Positions 8,854-16,673 of a DNA stretch of 64,000 bases are shown here, one piece after another. The stretch covers positions 1,403,501 to 1,467,500 of the forward strand of contig NC_023035.1 of the NCBI RefSeq assembly GCF_000507245.1. The letters run 5' to 3'. A program made the translations under genes and the position numbers. A model generated the notes under the pieces. It searched no databases. It was given only the letters and a program-made list of their open reading frames with translations, and was not told the origin of the DNA. The first letter of the stretch is position 1, and each line of letters begins with the position of its first letter. This DNA is from Salinispira pacifica (GTDB taxonomy: Bacteria > Spirochaetota > Spirochaetia > DSM-27196 > Salinispiraceae).

Positions 8854-9633
8854 TTAGCGCTCTGCGCCTTCCAGGGCTGCTGCGGCAAGGTCATAGAATG
8901 TATCCAGGCCGATGGTTGCGCCGGAGATGGAATCGGGGGCATCTACGCTCTGGCTTTCGATGAATGCTTCTTCCACTGCACGGGCCTGTTCCCACCAGGG
9001 AGCCATTGCACCGCCGTTTTCAACCATTCCGTATTCACCGTCCCGTGAACGCTGAGCCTTGTTGGTTCCCTCTTCTTCGGGGATGGCGTCCCAGTGTGCT
9101 GAGGTTACATAACCTGAAATAACGGTGATATCCACGAAATACTTCCAGCCATTGCCGAATTCATCTGCGCTGGCGGTGTAATTGCCGTCTTCGTAGGGGC
9201 CGTATCCTGTGGGACCGTTTTCAAGCGCCTTGTTCACCAGGGCATAGAATTCATCGTAATGAATGGTCGCGGCGCTGATGGCATCGGGTTGCTCTGTGGA
9301 CTGGTTTTCCAGAAAATATTCTTCCACGGCTGCTGACTGTACGTGCCAGTCTGCCATTGCGCCGCCCCGCTCAACCATGGGGTAGCCGCCGTCTTCTGAA
9401 AGAGAAATTTTATCGGTGCCGCCGTTGATATTTGAACCGTTCCAGGTCACATCGGTGAACTCCCCGTCTTCAACCACCAGGGTCACGTTGTAGCGCCAGC
9501 CGCTGTCAGAATAGCCATCTTCCATGGCAAAATATACTCCGTCAGTATATGATGTACTGTTTCCGCATCCGATCAGGGCGATGCTGAAAAGCGCCAGTAC
9601 GGTTACGCTGAGGATTTTGTAAAAAGATCTCAT
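8854..9633 (-). CDS. Lipoprotein with two FMN-binding domains
   Basis: 259 residues. The signal peptide ends in a lipobox, ALIGC, with Cys23 as the lipidated residue. Two tandem repeats of about 110 residues follow (about 30-137 and 147-255), each with DGxY at the start and a [GR]GGAM block in the middle. Repeat 2 ends in DSISGAT (234-240), matching the D-x-x-[ST]-G-A-T motif where ApbE attaches FMN to the Thr. Repeat 1 has DAISAAT (117-123), with Ala in place of Gly. This is the architecture of PplA-like extracellular electron-transfer lipoproteins and of the COG4939 'major membrane immunogen' family. No ApbE or Rnf/Nqr gene is nearby. GGAGG precedes the start. Confidence 0.85.
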   Translation of the reverse strand: MRSFYKILSVTVLALFSIALIGCGNSTSYTDGVYFAMEDGYSDSGWRYNVTLVVEDGEFTDVTWNGSNINGGTDKISLSEDGGYPMVERGGAMADWHVQSAAVEEYFLENQSTEQPDAISAATIHYDEFYALVNKALENGPTGYGPYEDGNYTASADEFGNGWKYFVDITVISGYVTSAHWDAIPEEEGTNKAQRSRDGEYGMVENGGAMAPWWEQARAVEEAFIESQSVDAPDSISGATIGLDTFYDLAAAALEGAER

Positions 9634-9683
9634 TATGAGCCTCCATAAGAAAAAATGTGCACGGGTTTCCGTGTTCAGATGCT

Positions 9684-9712
9684 AGTATATATTCAAAATA
9701 TTAAACAGGCAA
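9684..9712 (-). promoter_or_regulatory. Promoter for the FMN-binding lipoprotein
   Basis: On the minus strand TTGCCT (9712-9707), a 17-base spacer, TATACT (9689-9684). The leader would be about 45 bases. The rest of the AT-rich gap 9713-9868 shows no other clear signal; ymdB must be transcribed from here, but its promoter was not found. Confidence 0.65.
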
Positions 9713-9910
9713 TGAGCTGAAAAGTATTCTATAACATTTTATCCAATATGAAATAAATAAAATATATGGAAATATATATAAAAGTAATGTATTCCGGATG
9801 ATAAAACCAATGCGGTTGGGGTAACATCAGATTCAAGGGCCGCCGGCAGTTGGAGCCCGGAGAGCTTTGTGGTAGATTTGCACATTACCATGCCTTCAGG
9901 AGCTGAATAT

Positions 9911-10702
9911 ATGGAACGCACCATTCTTGCAATAGGCGATATCATCGGGAAACCCGGCATGCGGGCATTGTTTGCCATGCTGCCCAAAATGAAAAAAACC
10001 TACAAGGCCGACCTCACAATTGTAAATGGGGAAAATGCCAGCGACGGATTCGGACTGACACCTGAATTGGCGGATACTATCTTTCAATCCGGGGCGGATG
10101 TAATTACCTCCGGAAACCATATCTGGCAGCAAAGAGAAATCTACCGCTATCTGGATGAACAACCAATGATGCTCCGTCCTGCCAATTATCCCTCCGGGAA
10201 TCCCGGTCATGGAAGCTGTATTTTCAATGCCGGGGGAATCCGGCTGGCGGTATTAAATCTCCAGGGGCGATACGGAATGTGGCCCATAGATTGTCCGTTT
10301 AAAAAAGCCAACGAGCTGCTGAGAAAAGTGAAATCCGAGGCAGATGCGGTAATAGTGGATTTCCATGCCGAAAATCCACAGGAAAAAGAGGCGCTTGCCT
10401 ATCATCTGGATGGAAAAATTACCGCCTTGTTCGGCACCCACACCCATATTCAGACCGCGGATCAGAGAGTCCTTCCCTCGGGGACAGGATTTATTACCGA
10501 CATAGGGTCAACCGGTCCTGATCAGAGCATCATCGGCTTCGACGCCAACATCGGTATTCAGAGACACCTTACCGACCTGCCATTGAGAAATGAAGTAAGC
10601 GAAAATTCTGCGGTGGTGAGTGCCCTGGTGGTGCGCTTTGATGAACAGTCACCCCTTACCACCACGGAAATATTCCCGGTGAGAGAGGCTGCGGGGTTCT
10701 GA
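9911..10702 (+). CDS. ymdB: YmdB-family metallophosphoesterase
   Basis: 263 residues from ATG 9911 (AGGAG at 9898-9902); a longer in-frame start at 9869 lacks a ribosome site and adds a tail not typical of the family. TIGR00282 hallmarks: GDIIGKPG with metal Asp, NGENAS, SGNHIW, DFHAE and GTHTHIQT. Family members have a dinuclear metal centre and hydrolyse 2',3'-cyclic nucleotides; in B. subtilis YmdB affects biofilm and sporulation decisions and associates with RNase Y. It overlaps tlyA by one base (TGATG), so the two are translationally coupled. Confidence 0.93.
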   Translation: MERTILAIGDIIGKPGMRALFAMLPKMKKTYKADLTIVNGENASDGFGLTPELADTIFQSGADVITSGNHIWQQREIYRYLDEQPMMLRPANYPSGNPGHGSCIFNAGGIRLAVLNLQGRYGMWPIDCPFKKANELLRKVKSEADAVIVDFHAENPQEKEALAYHLDGKITALFGTHTHIQTADQRVLPSGTGFITDIGSTGPDQSIIGFDANIGIQRHLTDLPLRNEVSENSAVVSALVVRFDEQSPLTTTEIFPVREAAGF

Positions 10703-11628
10703 TGCCGCCATCCAACAGGAAGCCAGGAAAGAAACGGAAAAAGTTACTGGATCTTCTCGTTCTCCGGTTCCCCGCCAAAAGCAGGGAGTGGCTGTTTGCA
10801 CGGGTGCTCCATGGAGATGTGTGGGTGAACGGTCATCGGGAAAAACAGCCGGGTGCCGTTGTTCCGGCGACCGCAGAGCTGTATGTGGAAGGCCTTTCCG
10901 GCGGGGAGGAATCCGGCGCCGCACTGTCTTCTGTCACCTCTTCTGTCACCTCTTCCGGCACCTCTTCCGGCACTTCTTCCGGCACCGGGCAGCCGGAAGG
11001 GAGAGGAAATGCTGAACGAAGTGTTCAGCCTCCGATAACAGGCTTCGTGAGCAGGGGCGGTGCAAAGCTGGATTCCGTTCTTGAGCTCGCCGCTTCCGAA
11101 GGATTTCTGTATTCCGATGCGGTGATTCTGGACGCCGGTGCCTCCACCGGAGGCTTCAGCGACTGTCTGCTAAAACGGGGAGCCCGGACGATCCATGCCG
11201 TTGATGTGGGGTATAATCAGCTCGATTACCGCCTGCGAATCGACCCCCGGGTTTATGTCCGTGAACGCTGCAATATTCTGTCAATTCCCCGGGGTGAACT
11301 GCGGCCCACTCCGGATCTTGCAGTGGCGGATCTCTCCTTTAGAAGCATGGAGGGGGTGGCCACCCATATTCTCCGCCTTACTTCCAGGGGCCTTCTCCTT
11401 GCCTTGCTGAAACCCCAGTTTGAGCTTGAGCACTCCGATATTCAACTCCCTGGGTTTGACGGGGTGATCTCCGATGAAGAGACCTCATTGCAGATTCTGG
11501 AAAACACCTTTCAACGACTGGCTGCACAGGGGGTGTCTGTGAGGAATTACTGGCCGTCGGCTCTGAAGGGAGGGCAGGGGAATCAGGAATATTTTGCCCT
11601 GTTGTTTCTGAAGCAGGAAAAAGGCTGA
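10702..11628 (+). CDS. tlyA: TlyA-family rRNA 2'-O-methyltransferase / hemolysin
   Basis: 308 residues. An S4 RNA-binding domain (about 10-65) is followed by an FtsJ-type Rossmann methyltransferase (about 110-305) with VSRGGAKLDSVL, the SAM loop DAGASTGGFSDCL, DVGYNQLDYRLR, ADLSF and LLKPQFE. In other bacteria TlyA methylates cytidines in 16S and 23S rRNA and affects capreomycin sensitivity. The linker between the domains is longer than usual (about 66-108) and contains five 12-bp repeats encoding Ser-Ser-Val/Gly-Thr. It shares a start/stop overlap with ymdB. Confidence 0.92.
   Translation: MPPSNRKPGKKRKKLLDLLVLRFPAKSREWLFARVLHGDVWVNGHREKQPGAVVPATAELYVEGLSGGEESGAALSSVTSSVTSSGTSSGTSSGTGQPEGRGNAERSVQPPITGFVSRGGAKLDSVLELAASEGFLYSDAVILDAGASTGGFSDCLLKRGARTIHAVDVGYNQLDYRLRIDPRVYVRERCNILSIPRGELRPTPDLAVADLSFRSMEGVATHILRLTSRGLLLALLKPQFELEHSDIQLPGFDGVISDEETSLQILENTFQRLAAQGVSVRNYWPSALKGGQGNQEYFALLFLKQEKG
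10927..10986 (+). repeat. In-frame 12-bp tandem repeat inside tlyA (5 copies)
   Basis: Five adjacent units of the form TCTTC[TC]G[TG]CAC[CT], codons 76-95, giving SSVT-SSVT-SSGT-SSGT-SSGT. The units lie in the linker between the S4 and methyltransferase domains, where length change would be tolerated. Confidence 0.95.
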
Positions 11629-11649
11629 AACCTGCATCTGCCGATACGG

Positions 11650-12339
11650 CTACCAGGATATTCCCGAGAAAATACGGAATGAAATATGCTGTGCATTCAC
11701 ATCACGGGCGAATAGCAGAGTGTATCCGGGCATCAGCTGGAAAAACCATCCGGGATCATTTTCCTGCCGCCTTCGGGATGAAAATTCCAGGCCCGGTCCG
11801 GCATCAAGGTAGGAGTTTACCATCAAGGTGGTAGCCGGTTCTCCATAGAGCAGGTAGCGGATCTGTCTCAGATATGCGCCTCCCTGTAGATCAACGGTTA
11901 TCCGAAAGCCCTCAAAAGCGTTGAAGCGGAGCTGAACACCGGCCCCGGCTTTCTGGTACGTAATTGACTGTACTGGGTCAGGTTCTGGTAAATGAATGCC
12001 GGCACCCAGATCCAACGGGAGACCCAGGGCAATAACCGGAGAAAATTCCAGGAATTCCGGAACAAAACTGACCCGTGCCCCCATGCCGTAGCTGCCCCTG
12101 CTCAGTTCATTGCTGCTGCCCACAGTCAGGCTGCGTTCAACACCCGCGGAGAGTACCGGCGGCGCTGCGTATGCACGGCTCCCGGCAGCGCTGCATATGA
12201 TCAGGACCGCAGCGGCGAAAATGGCGACTGCCCTTCTGCCGGGCAGGAAAATCCAGGCGCACCGGGCCTTTCGTGTGCGGGGCGCCGCTTGTATGCCCGG
12301 AGCTTTTGGCATGCCTGGTCTCGGGAGCTCTGTGTTCAT
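11650..12339 (-). CDS. Exported protein of unknown function, probable outer-membrane barrel
   Basis: 229 residues from ATG 12339 (ATG 12342 is also possible; neither has a strong ribosome site). The charged, Pro-rich N-terminus runs into a signal peptide (about 30-57, AVAIFAAAVLIICSAAGSRAYA) and then a Gly-rich, alternating polar/apolar region (VLSAGVERSLTVGS, GLPLDLGAGIHL, AGAGVQLRFNAF, VDLQGGAYLRQI) ending in FRIFSGISW. The aromatic C-terminal residue and beta-strand periodicity suggest a small barrel of about eight strands, which is inference. I do not recognise a family. It lies 34 bases after the GerMN gene on the same strand and probably shares its mRNA. Confidence 0.6.
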   Translation of the reverse strand: MNTELPRPGMPKAPGIQAAPRTRKARCAWIFLPGRRAVAIFAAAVLIICSAAGSRAYAAPPVLSAGVERSLTVGSSNELSRGSYGMGARVSFVPEFLEFSPVIALGLPLDLGAGIHLPEPDPVQSITYQKAGAGVQLRFNAFEGFRITVDLQGGAYLRQIRYLLYGEPATTLMVNSYLDAGPGLEFSSRRRQENDPGWFFQLMPGYTLLFARDVNAQHISFRIFSGISW

Positions 12340-12373
12340 CATTCTACATATATATTGCATGGTGGTGGGGAAA

Positions 12374-13312
12374 TCAGGGGTAATCCCCGGGATACAGTGC
12401 TTTCCCGATATACGTTCCCTCTCCCCCCAGAAAGTCGTAGCTCTCTCCGTCAATAAGTATGCGGATGCCGTCTACTGTGGGAAACTGGGTGGCAGTGTTT
12501 ATCAGCTGGGCAAGCTGGAGTCTGTGCCCTTCCATACCAATGGGATTAAAGCGGAACGATTCATTCACATCGATATATGCGATGCCGTCTTCAACCCATA
12601 CCCGGTGAATTCTGCTGCGGGAAGGAATAAGGTTTCGTATCGACCCGCCGGCCTTCTCCTGGGGCTGCTCAAACAGGGTCTCCAGGGTGCGGGTAAGCGG
12701 GCTGGTGGCAAACTCCACCTCCATGTTCTCAGGCTGAACACTGATGTCTCCGGCATCATTTATATGCACCATGAATATGGAGTATTCTCTCACCTTGGTC
12801 TGCACATCCGGCTCGGCTCCATCTTCGGTTTCTCTGTTTTCCCCGTTCTCAGCATTCTCACGGGCACTCTCTTCGCTGCGGTCCGGGGCAGTTTCCCTGT
12901 CCTGTTCCGATTCCGCTCCGGATTCTTTATCCCCGGATTCTTCATTTCCCTGTCCATCAGATTCTGAACCCGATGAGGAATCAGAACCTGCGTCGGAAGA
13001 ATTTTCGGAAGGTGCATCAGATTGGGACGGGCCGTCTTCGGCTGCATCCTGTGAGCTGTTGTCTTCCTGAACGCCTTCCTGTGAAGCCTGTTCATCGGTG
13101 GAATCGGTTTCTTCTTCCCCGAAACTCTCATCAGCAGGAGCATCCCCGTCCATACCAATCCGCTGGTTGATCACTTCCACAAGGCCGGTGCTCTCCATCA
13201 CCTGTTCAATGTTGCTTCGGTTGAAGAGAAAGACCACAAGGATGAGAAGGATGGCGGCGATCCAGAAGAGTACGCCCAGGGATGTTTTGCGTTTTTTATC
13301 TTGTTTTGTCAT
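12374..13312 (-). CDS. Membrane-anchored GerMN-domain protein
   Basis: 312 residues. One membrane helix (about 12-30), a long acidic low-complexity spacer rich in E, D, S, Q and G (about 52-170), then a GerMN domain (about 175-300): MEVEFATSPLTRTLETLF, VWVEDGIAYIDVNESF, LQLAQLINTATQFPTVDGIRILIDG. GerMN occurs in spore GerM and in lipoproteins of non-sporing bacteria, where its role is unsettled but linked to peptidoglycan. The spacer could carry the domain away from the inner membrane towards the wall, which is inference. No spore genes are present in the window. Confidence 0.82.
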   Translation of the reverse strand: MTKQDKKRKTSLGVLFWIAAILLILVVFLFNRSNIEQVMESTGLVEVINQRIGMDGDAPADESFGEEETDSTDEQASQEGVQEDNSSQDAAEDGPSQSDAPSENSSDAGSDSSSGSESDGQGNEESGDKESGAESEQDRETAPDRSEESARENAENGENRETEDGAEPDVQTKVREYSIFMVHINDAGDISVQPENMEVEFATSPLTRTLETLFEQPQEKAGGSIRNLIPSRSRIHRVWVEDGIAYIDVNESFRFNPIGMEGHRLQLAQLINTATQFPTVDGIRILIDGESYDFLGGEGTYIGKALYPGDYP

Positions 13313-13380
13313 GACGTATCTATCTATCGGATAAAAGCGATCCCGGCATTATATATGATATTCGTCTTGTGATCATCAAT

Positions 13381-13410
13381 TTGACAGCTGTGATATTTCT
13401 GCTCTATAGT
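13381..13410 (+). promoter_or_regulatory. Promoter for ptsI, probably giving a leaderless mRNA
   Basis: TTGACA (13381-13386), then CTATAGT at 13404-13410 (TATAGT with an 18-base spacer, or CTATAG with 17). Transcription would begin about 13417, only a few bases before ATG 13421. No Shine-Dalgarno lies upstream of that ATG. Confidence 0.65.
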
Positions 13411-13420
13411 TTGATGTATT

Positions 13421-15166
13421 ATGAAGGAACTCCGGGGAATTTCAGCCAGTCCAGGTATATCTCAATGTTCGGTTCTGGTTCTTCAGGATGATCAAAGTGA
13501 AATTCCCCGCTACGATATCGATGAAGATATGGTCAGCCGGGAGTATGAACGGTTCAGTCAGGCAGTCCAGGCGGCCATTGAAGAAATAGAGCAGATTAAA
13601 AACCAGGGCGATTCACCCCTTCAGCCCAACGAGCGTCAGATGCTGGATACCCACATGCTCATGCTGAACGACCCCGATCTGGGAAACAAGGTTCAGGCGG
13701 GGCTGTATGAACAGCTCACCAACGTGGAGTATGTGCTGTTTGACCTCATGCAGGATCTGGTGAAGAAGCTGGAAGCGGTAAAGGATGACTACATCCGGGA
13801 ACGCACCGCAGACCTCCATGATGTGAGCAAGAGAATCATCAATAATCTCCTTTCAGATGAGCGTATAGATTTATCCACCCTGAATGATGATGTGATTCTG
13901 GTGTGCCATGATCTTATGCCCAGCGATGCCATTGCCATGGACAAGCTGCGGGTGAAAGGCATTGCCATGGACGGAGGCGGAAAAACCTCCCACACCGCCA
14001 TCATCGCCCGGGCTTTTGAGATACCTGCCGTGCTGGGTCTGGGGGATATTACACAGCGGGTGAAAACAGGGGATTTCATTGTAATGGACGGATACAAGGG
14101 GATTGTGTATCTGGAACCTGATGAACAGACCCTGGACAGCTATTCGCGAAAGCAGCAGGCCGTTCAAAAGCGGGAAATTCAGCTCATGCGTCTTAACGAA
14201 CTTCCGGCGGAAACCAGAGACGGAAAGATGCTCAGCCTGAAAGCCAATATTGAAATTCCCGAAGAGGTGGATGCCGTGGAGAGCCATGGTGCGGACGGGA
14301 TCGGTCTCTACCGTTCCGAGTTTCTGTTCATGAAGTCCTCCACTCTGCCGGATGAAGAGGAGCAGTACGACGCCTACAGCAGGGTGATTTCCGCCATGAA
14401 ACGCCGCCCGGTAACCATCAGAACCCTGGATCTTGGGGGCGACAAGCTGATGCACAGCATGAACCTCCACGGAGGGGTGGAGAAAAACCCCATTCTGGGC
14501 TGGCGGGCTATCCGCTTTTGTCTCTCCCACGTGGATATTTTCCGCACCCAGCTGCGGGCTTTGTTGAGAGCCAGCGTACACGGAAATCTGCGGATCATGT
14601 TTCCCCTGATCTCCGGAGTCCAGGAGCTGAAAGAAGCCCTGGCCATTTTTCAGGCGGTCAAGCTTGAACTTCAGCAGGAGAATATTCCCATTGCGGAAAA
14701 TATCCCCGCAGGAATCATGATAGAGGTCCCCAGTGCAGCCATGACCTCGGATTTGCTTGCCAAACGCAGTAATTTTTTCTCCATAGGAACAAATGACCTG
14801 ATTCAGTACACTCTGGCAGTTGACCGGGGTAACGAACATGTGGCATATCTCTATGACCCTCTTCATCCCGGTATTATCCGGAGTTTGAAGATGATCATCG
14901 ACAATGCCCACAAGGCGGGAATTTCCGCCGGCATGTGCGGTGAAATGGCAGGGGATCCCCTCTATACCCTCATTCTTCTCGGTCTCGGACTGGATGAGTT
15001 CAGCATGAGCTCATTCGGCATCCCCCAGATCAAACAGATTATCCGGTCCACATCCATTCTTGAAGCCGAGGAATTTGTAGGGAGGGTACTGGAGATGGAT
15101 TCCCCCGATGCCATCGTGGACTTTGTGTCCACCACCATGGAGGATAAATTTGACATTACAGGATAA
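13421..15166 (+). CDS. ptsI: Phosphoenolpyruvate-protein phosphotransferase, PTS enzyme I
   Basis: 581 residues, normal length. Takes phosphate from PEP and passes it to HPr. The N-terminus MKELRGISASPGI fits the family, fixing ATG 13421. The phosphorylated His is H191 in GGKTSHTAII. The PEP-binding barrel shows GIGLYRSEFLFM, RTLDLGGDK, NPILGWRAIRF, FFSIGTNDLIQYTLAVDRGN and the catalytic Cys (C506) in AGMCGEMAGDP. No ptsH or EII gene is adjacent, so a regulatory role, as in spirochaetes with incomplete PTS, is possible. It heads a probable operon that runs to 27047; der starts inside its last 17 bases. Confidence 0.97.
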   Translation: MKELRGISASPGISQCSVLVLQDDQSEIPRYDIDEDMVSREYERFSQAVQAAIEEIEQIKNQGDSPLQPNERQMLDTHMLMLNDPDLGNKVQAGLYEQLTNVEYVLFDLMQDLVKKLEAVKDDYIRERTADLHDVSKRIINNLLSDERIDLSTLNDDVILVCHDLMPSDAIAMDKLRVKGIAMDGGGKTSHTAIIARAFEIPAVLGLGDITQRVKTGDFIVMDGYKGIVYLEPDEQTLDSYSRKQQAVQKREIQLMRLNELPAETRDGKMLSLKANIEIPEEVDAVESHGADGIGLYRSEFLFMKSSTLPDEEEQYDAYSRVISAMKRRPVTIRTLDLGGDKLMHSMNLHGGVEKNPILGWRAIRFCLSHVDIFRTQLRALLRASVHGNLRIMFPLISGVQELKEALAIFQAVKLELQQENIPIAENIPAGIMIEVPSAAMTSDLLAKRSNFFSIGTNDLIQYTLAVDRGNEHVAYLYDPLHPGIIRSLKMIIDNAHKAGISAGMCGEMAGDPLYTLILLGLGLDEFSMSSFGIPQIKQIIRSTSILEAEEFVGRVLEMDSPDAIVDFVSTTMEDKFDITG

Positions 15167-16673
15167 AGAAGGTCTGATCCGGCGACTGGATGAGGTGGAG
15201 AAGGCGGTGCTGCCCCGTGTGGCAATAGTGGGCAGGCCCAATGTGGGGAAATCCACCCTGTTTAACCGCTTCATCGGCAGCCGGAAAGCAATAACCGATC
15301 CCACCCCCGGAGTCACCCGGGATCCGATTTTCCAGCGGGCTGAATTTGATGAAACTGCATGTATGCTCATCGACACCGGAGGTCTCACAGAGTCCAGGGA
15401 TTATCTGGATACCCTGATCACCAGCAAGAGTCTCTCAACCATCGAACAGGCGGATATTCTGGTGTTTGTACTGGATGTCACCGAAGTGACACCCGAGGAC
15501 GAGGAGTTTATCAACCGTCTGCGCCAACTTTCCAGCCGGATCATTCTTGCGGTGAACAAGGTTGATAATGAGCAGCGTGAACAGATGGTGTGGGAATATT
15601 ACCGGCTGGGCTTCGACACCATTTTCCCCATTTCCGCAACCCACGGTGAAGGGATCGACGAACTGGTGGAAGAATTGAAACTCAGGATCGAAGCCGCCGA
15701 GCACAGGCGGATCAATGAGCACAGTCTCACATCAACGGAAATAGAGGAACTCAGGGCCGAAGTACGGAAACTGCTCCAGCAGGACATTGAGGAAATTCAG
15801 GCCGAAGCCCGGCAGGAGGGGATCACCATCGATGCGGAGAAGCTTCTCCGGCTGGATAAACGGGCCTCCCAGCCCTGGGATATTTCCCTGGCCGTTCTGG
15901 GGCAGCCCAACACCGGGAAAAGTACCCTCTCCAACGCCCTGACGGGAACTGAGAATTCCCTGGTATCCGAAATTGCAGGAACCACCCGGGATGTTCTCGA
16001 GGGGAGTTTCGCATTCAGGGATAAAAAATTCCGCCTGCTGGATACCGCAGGTATCCGGAGAAAAAACCGGGTCCATGAAAACCTGGAGTATTACTCGGTG
16101 ACCCGCGCCATTTCCGCCATTGAACAGGCGGAGGTGGTGGTGCTGATGATCGATGCGGAAAAAGGACTTTCCGAGCAGGATAAGAAGATTTCCGCCCAGG
16201 TGGTAAAGCACGGCCGGGGAATTATTCTGGCGGTGAATAAATGGGATCTTCTGGAAGATATTCCCAACCGCATACAGGCGGTACGGGACCGGATCAATTT
16301 TCTGTTCCCCGTCCTTGAATTTGCTCCCATTCTCCCCATCTCCGCCAAGGAGGGCAGCGGAGTACAGGAACTGCTGGAGACCAGTCTGAAAATACAGCGG
16401 CAGCTCTATACCCGGCTTGGCACAGGAGTACTGAACCAGAAACTGAGGGCCTGGCAGGAGCATACTCCGCCGCCGTCACGGAAGGGGTTCTTCTGGAAGG
16501 CCAAGTATATTACCCAGGTAAGCGTGCTGCCCATGAAATTCATTCTTTTTGTGAACAGAAGGAAGGACTTTCCCGAAAGCTATGTGGGTTTTATTAAAAA
16601 CCGTATCCGAAAGGATTTTGCGCTGGGAAATATACCTATACAGTTTGAGCTCAGGGACTCGCGGAGAACATGA
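15150..16673 (+). CDS. der: Ribosome-assembly GTPase Der (EngA)
   Basis: 507 residues from TTG 15150, chosen because GGAGG at 15139-15143 sits six bases before it; it overlaps ptsI by 17 bases. Two tandem G domains: the first with GRPNVGKST, DTGG and NKVD (about 25-190), the second with GQPNTGKST, DTAG and NKWD (about 245-415), then a KH-like C-terminal domain (KFILFVNRRKDFPESYVGFIKNRIR). The spacer between the G domains, rich in E and R, is longer than usual, which explains the length. Der acts in 50S subunit maturation. Confidence 0.95.
   Translation: MTLQDKEGLIRRLDEVEKAVLPRVAIVGRPNVGKSTLFNRFIGSRKAITDPTPGVTRDPIFQRAEFDETACMLIDTGGLTESRDYLDTLITSKSLSTIEQADILVFVLDVTEVTPEDEEFINRLRQLSSRIILAVNKVDNEQREQMVWEYYRLGFDTIFPISATHGEGIDELVEELKLRIEAAEHRRINEHSLTSTEIEELRAEVRKLLQQDIEEIQAEARQEGITIDAEKLLRLDKRASQPWDISLAVLGQPNTGKSTLSNALTGTENSLVSEIAGTTRDVLEGSFAFRDKKFRLLDTAGIRRKNRVHENLEYYSVTRAISAIEQAEVVVLMIDAEKGLSEQDKKISAQVVKHGRGIILAVNKWDLLEDIPNRIQAVRDRINFLFPVLEFAPILPISAKEGSGVQELLETSLKIQRQLYTRLGTGVLNQKLRAWQEHTPPPSRKGFFWKAKYITQVSVLPMKFILFVNRRKDFPESYVGFIKNRIRKDFALGNIPIQFELRDSRRT

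Noticed and set aside
12110-12967. Open frame of 285 codons on the plus strand over the GerMN and barrel genes
   Set aside because: Runs across two minus-strand genes that have clear domains or a signal peptide; no domain or ribosome site on the plus strand.
13421-15166. A ptsH (HPr) gene beside ptsI
   Set aside because: Searched for an HPr-like frame with a catalytic His near both ends of ptsI; none found in either direction.
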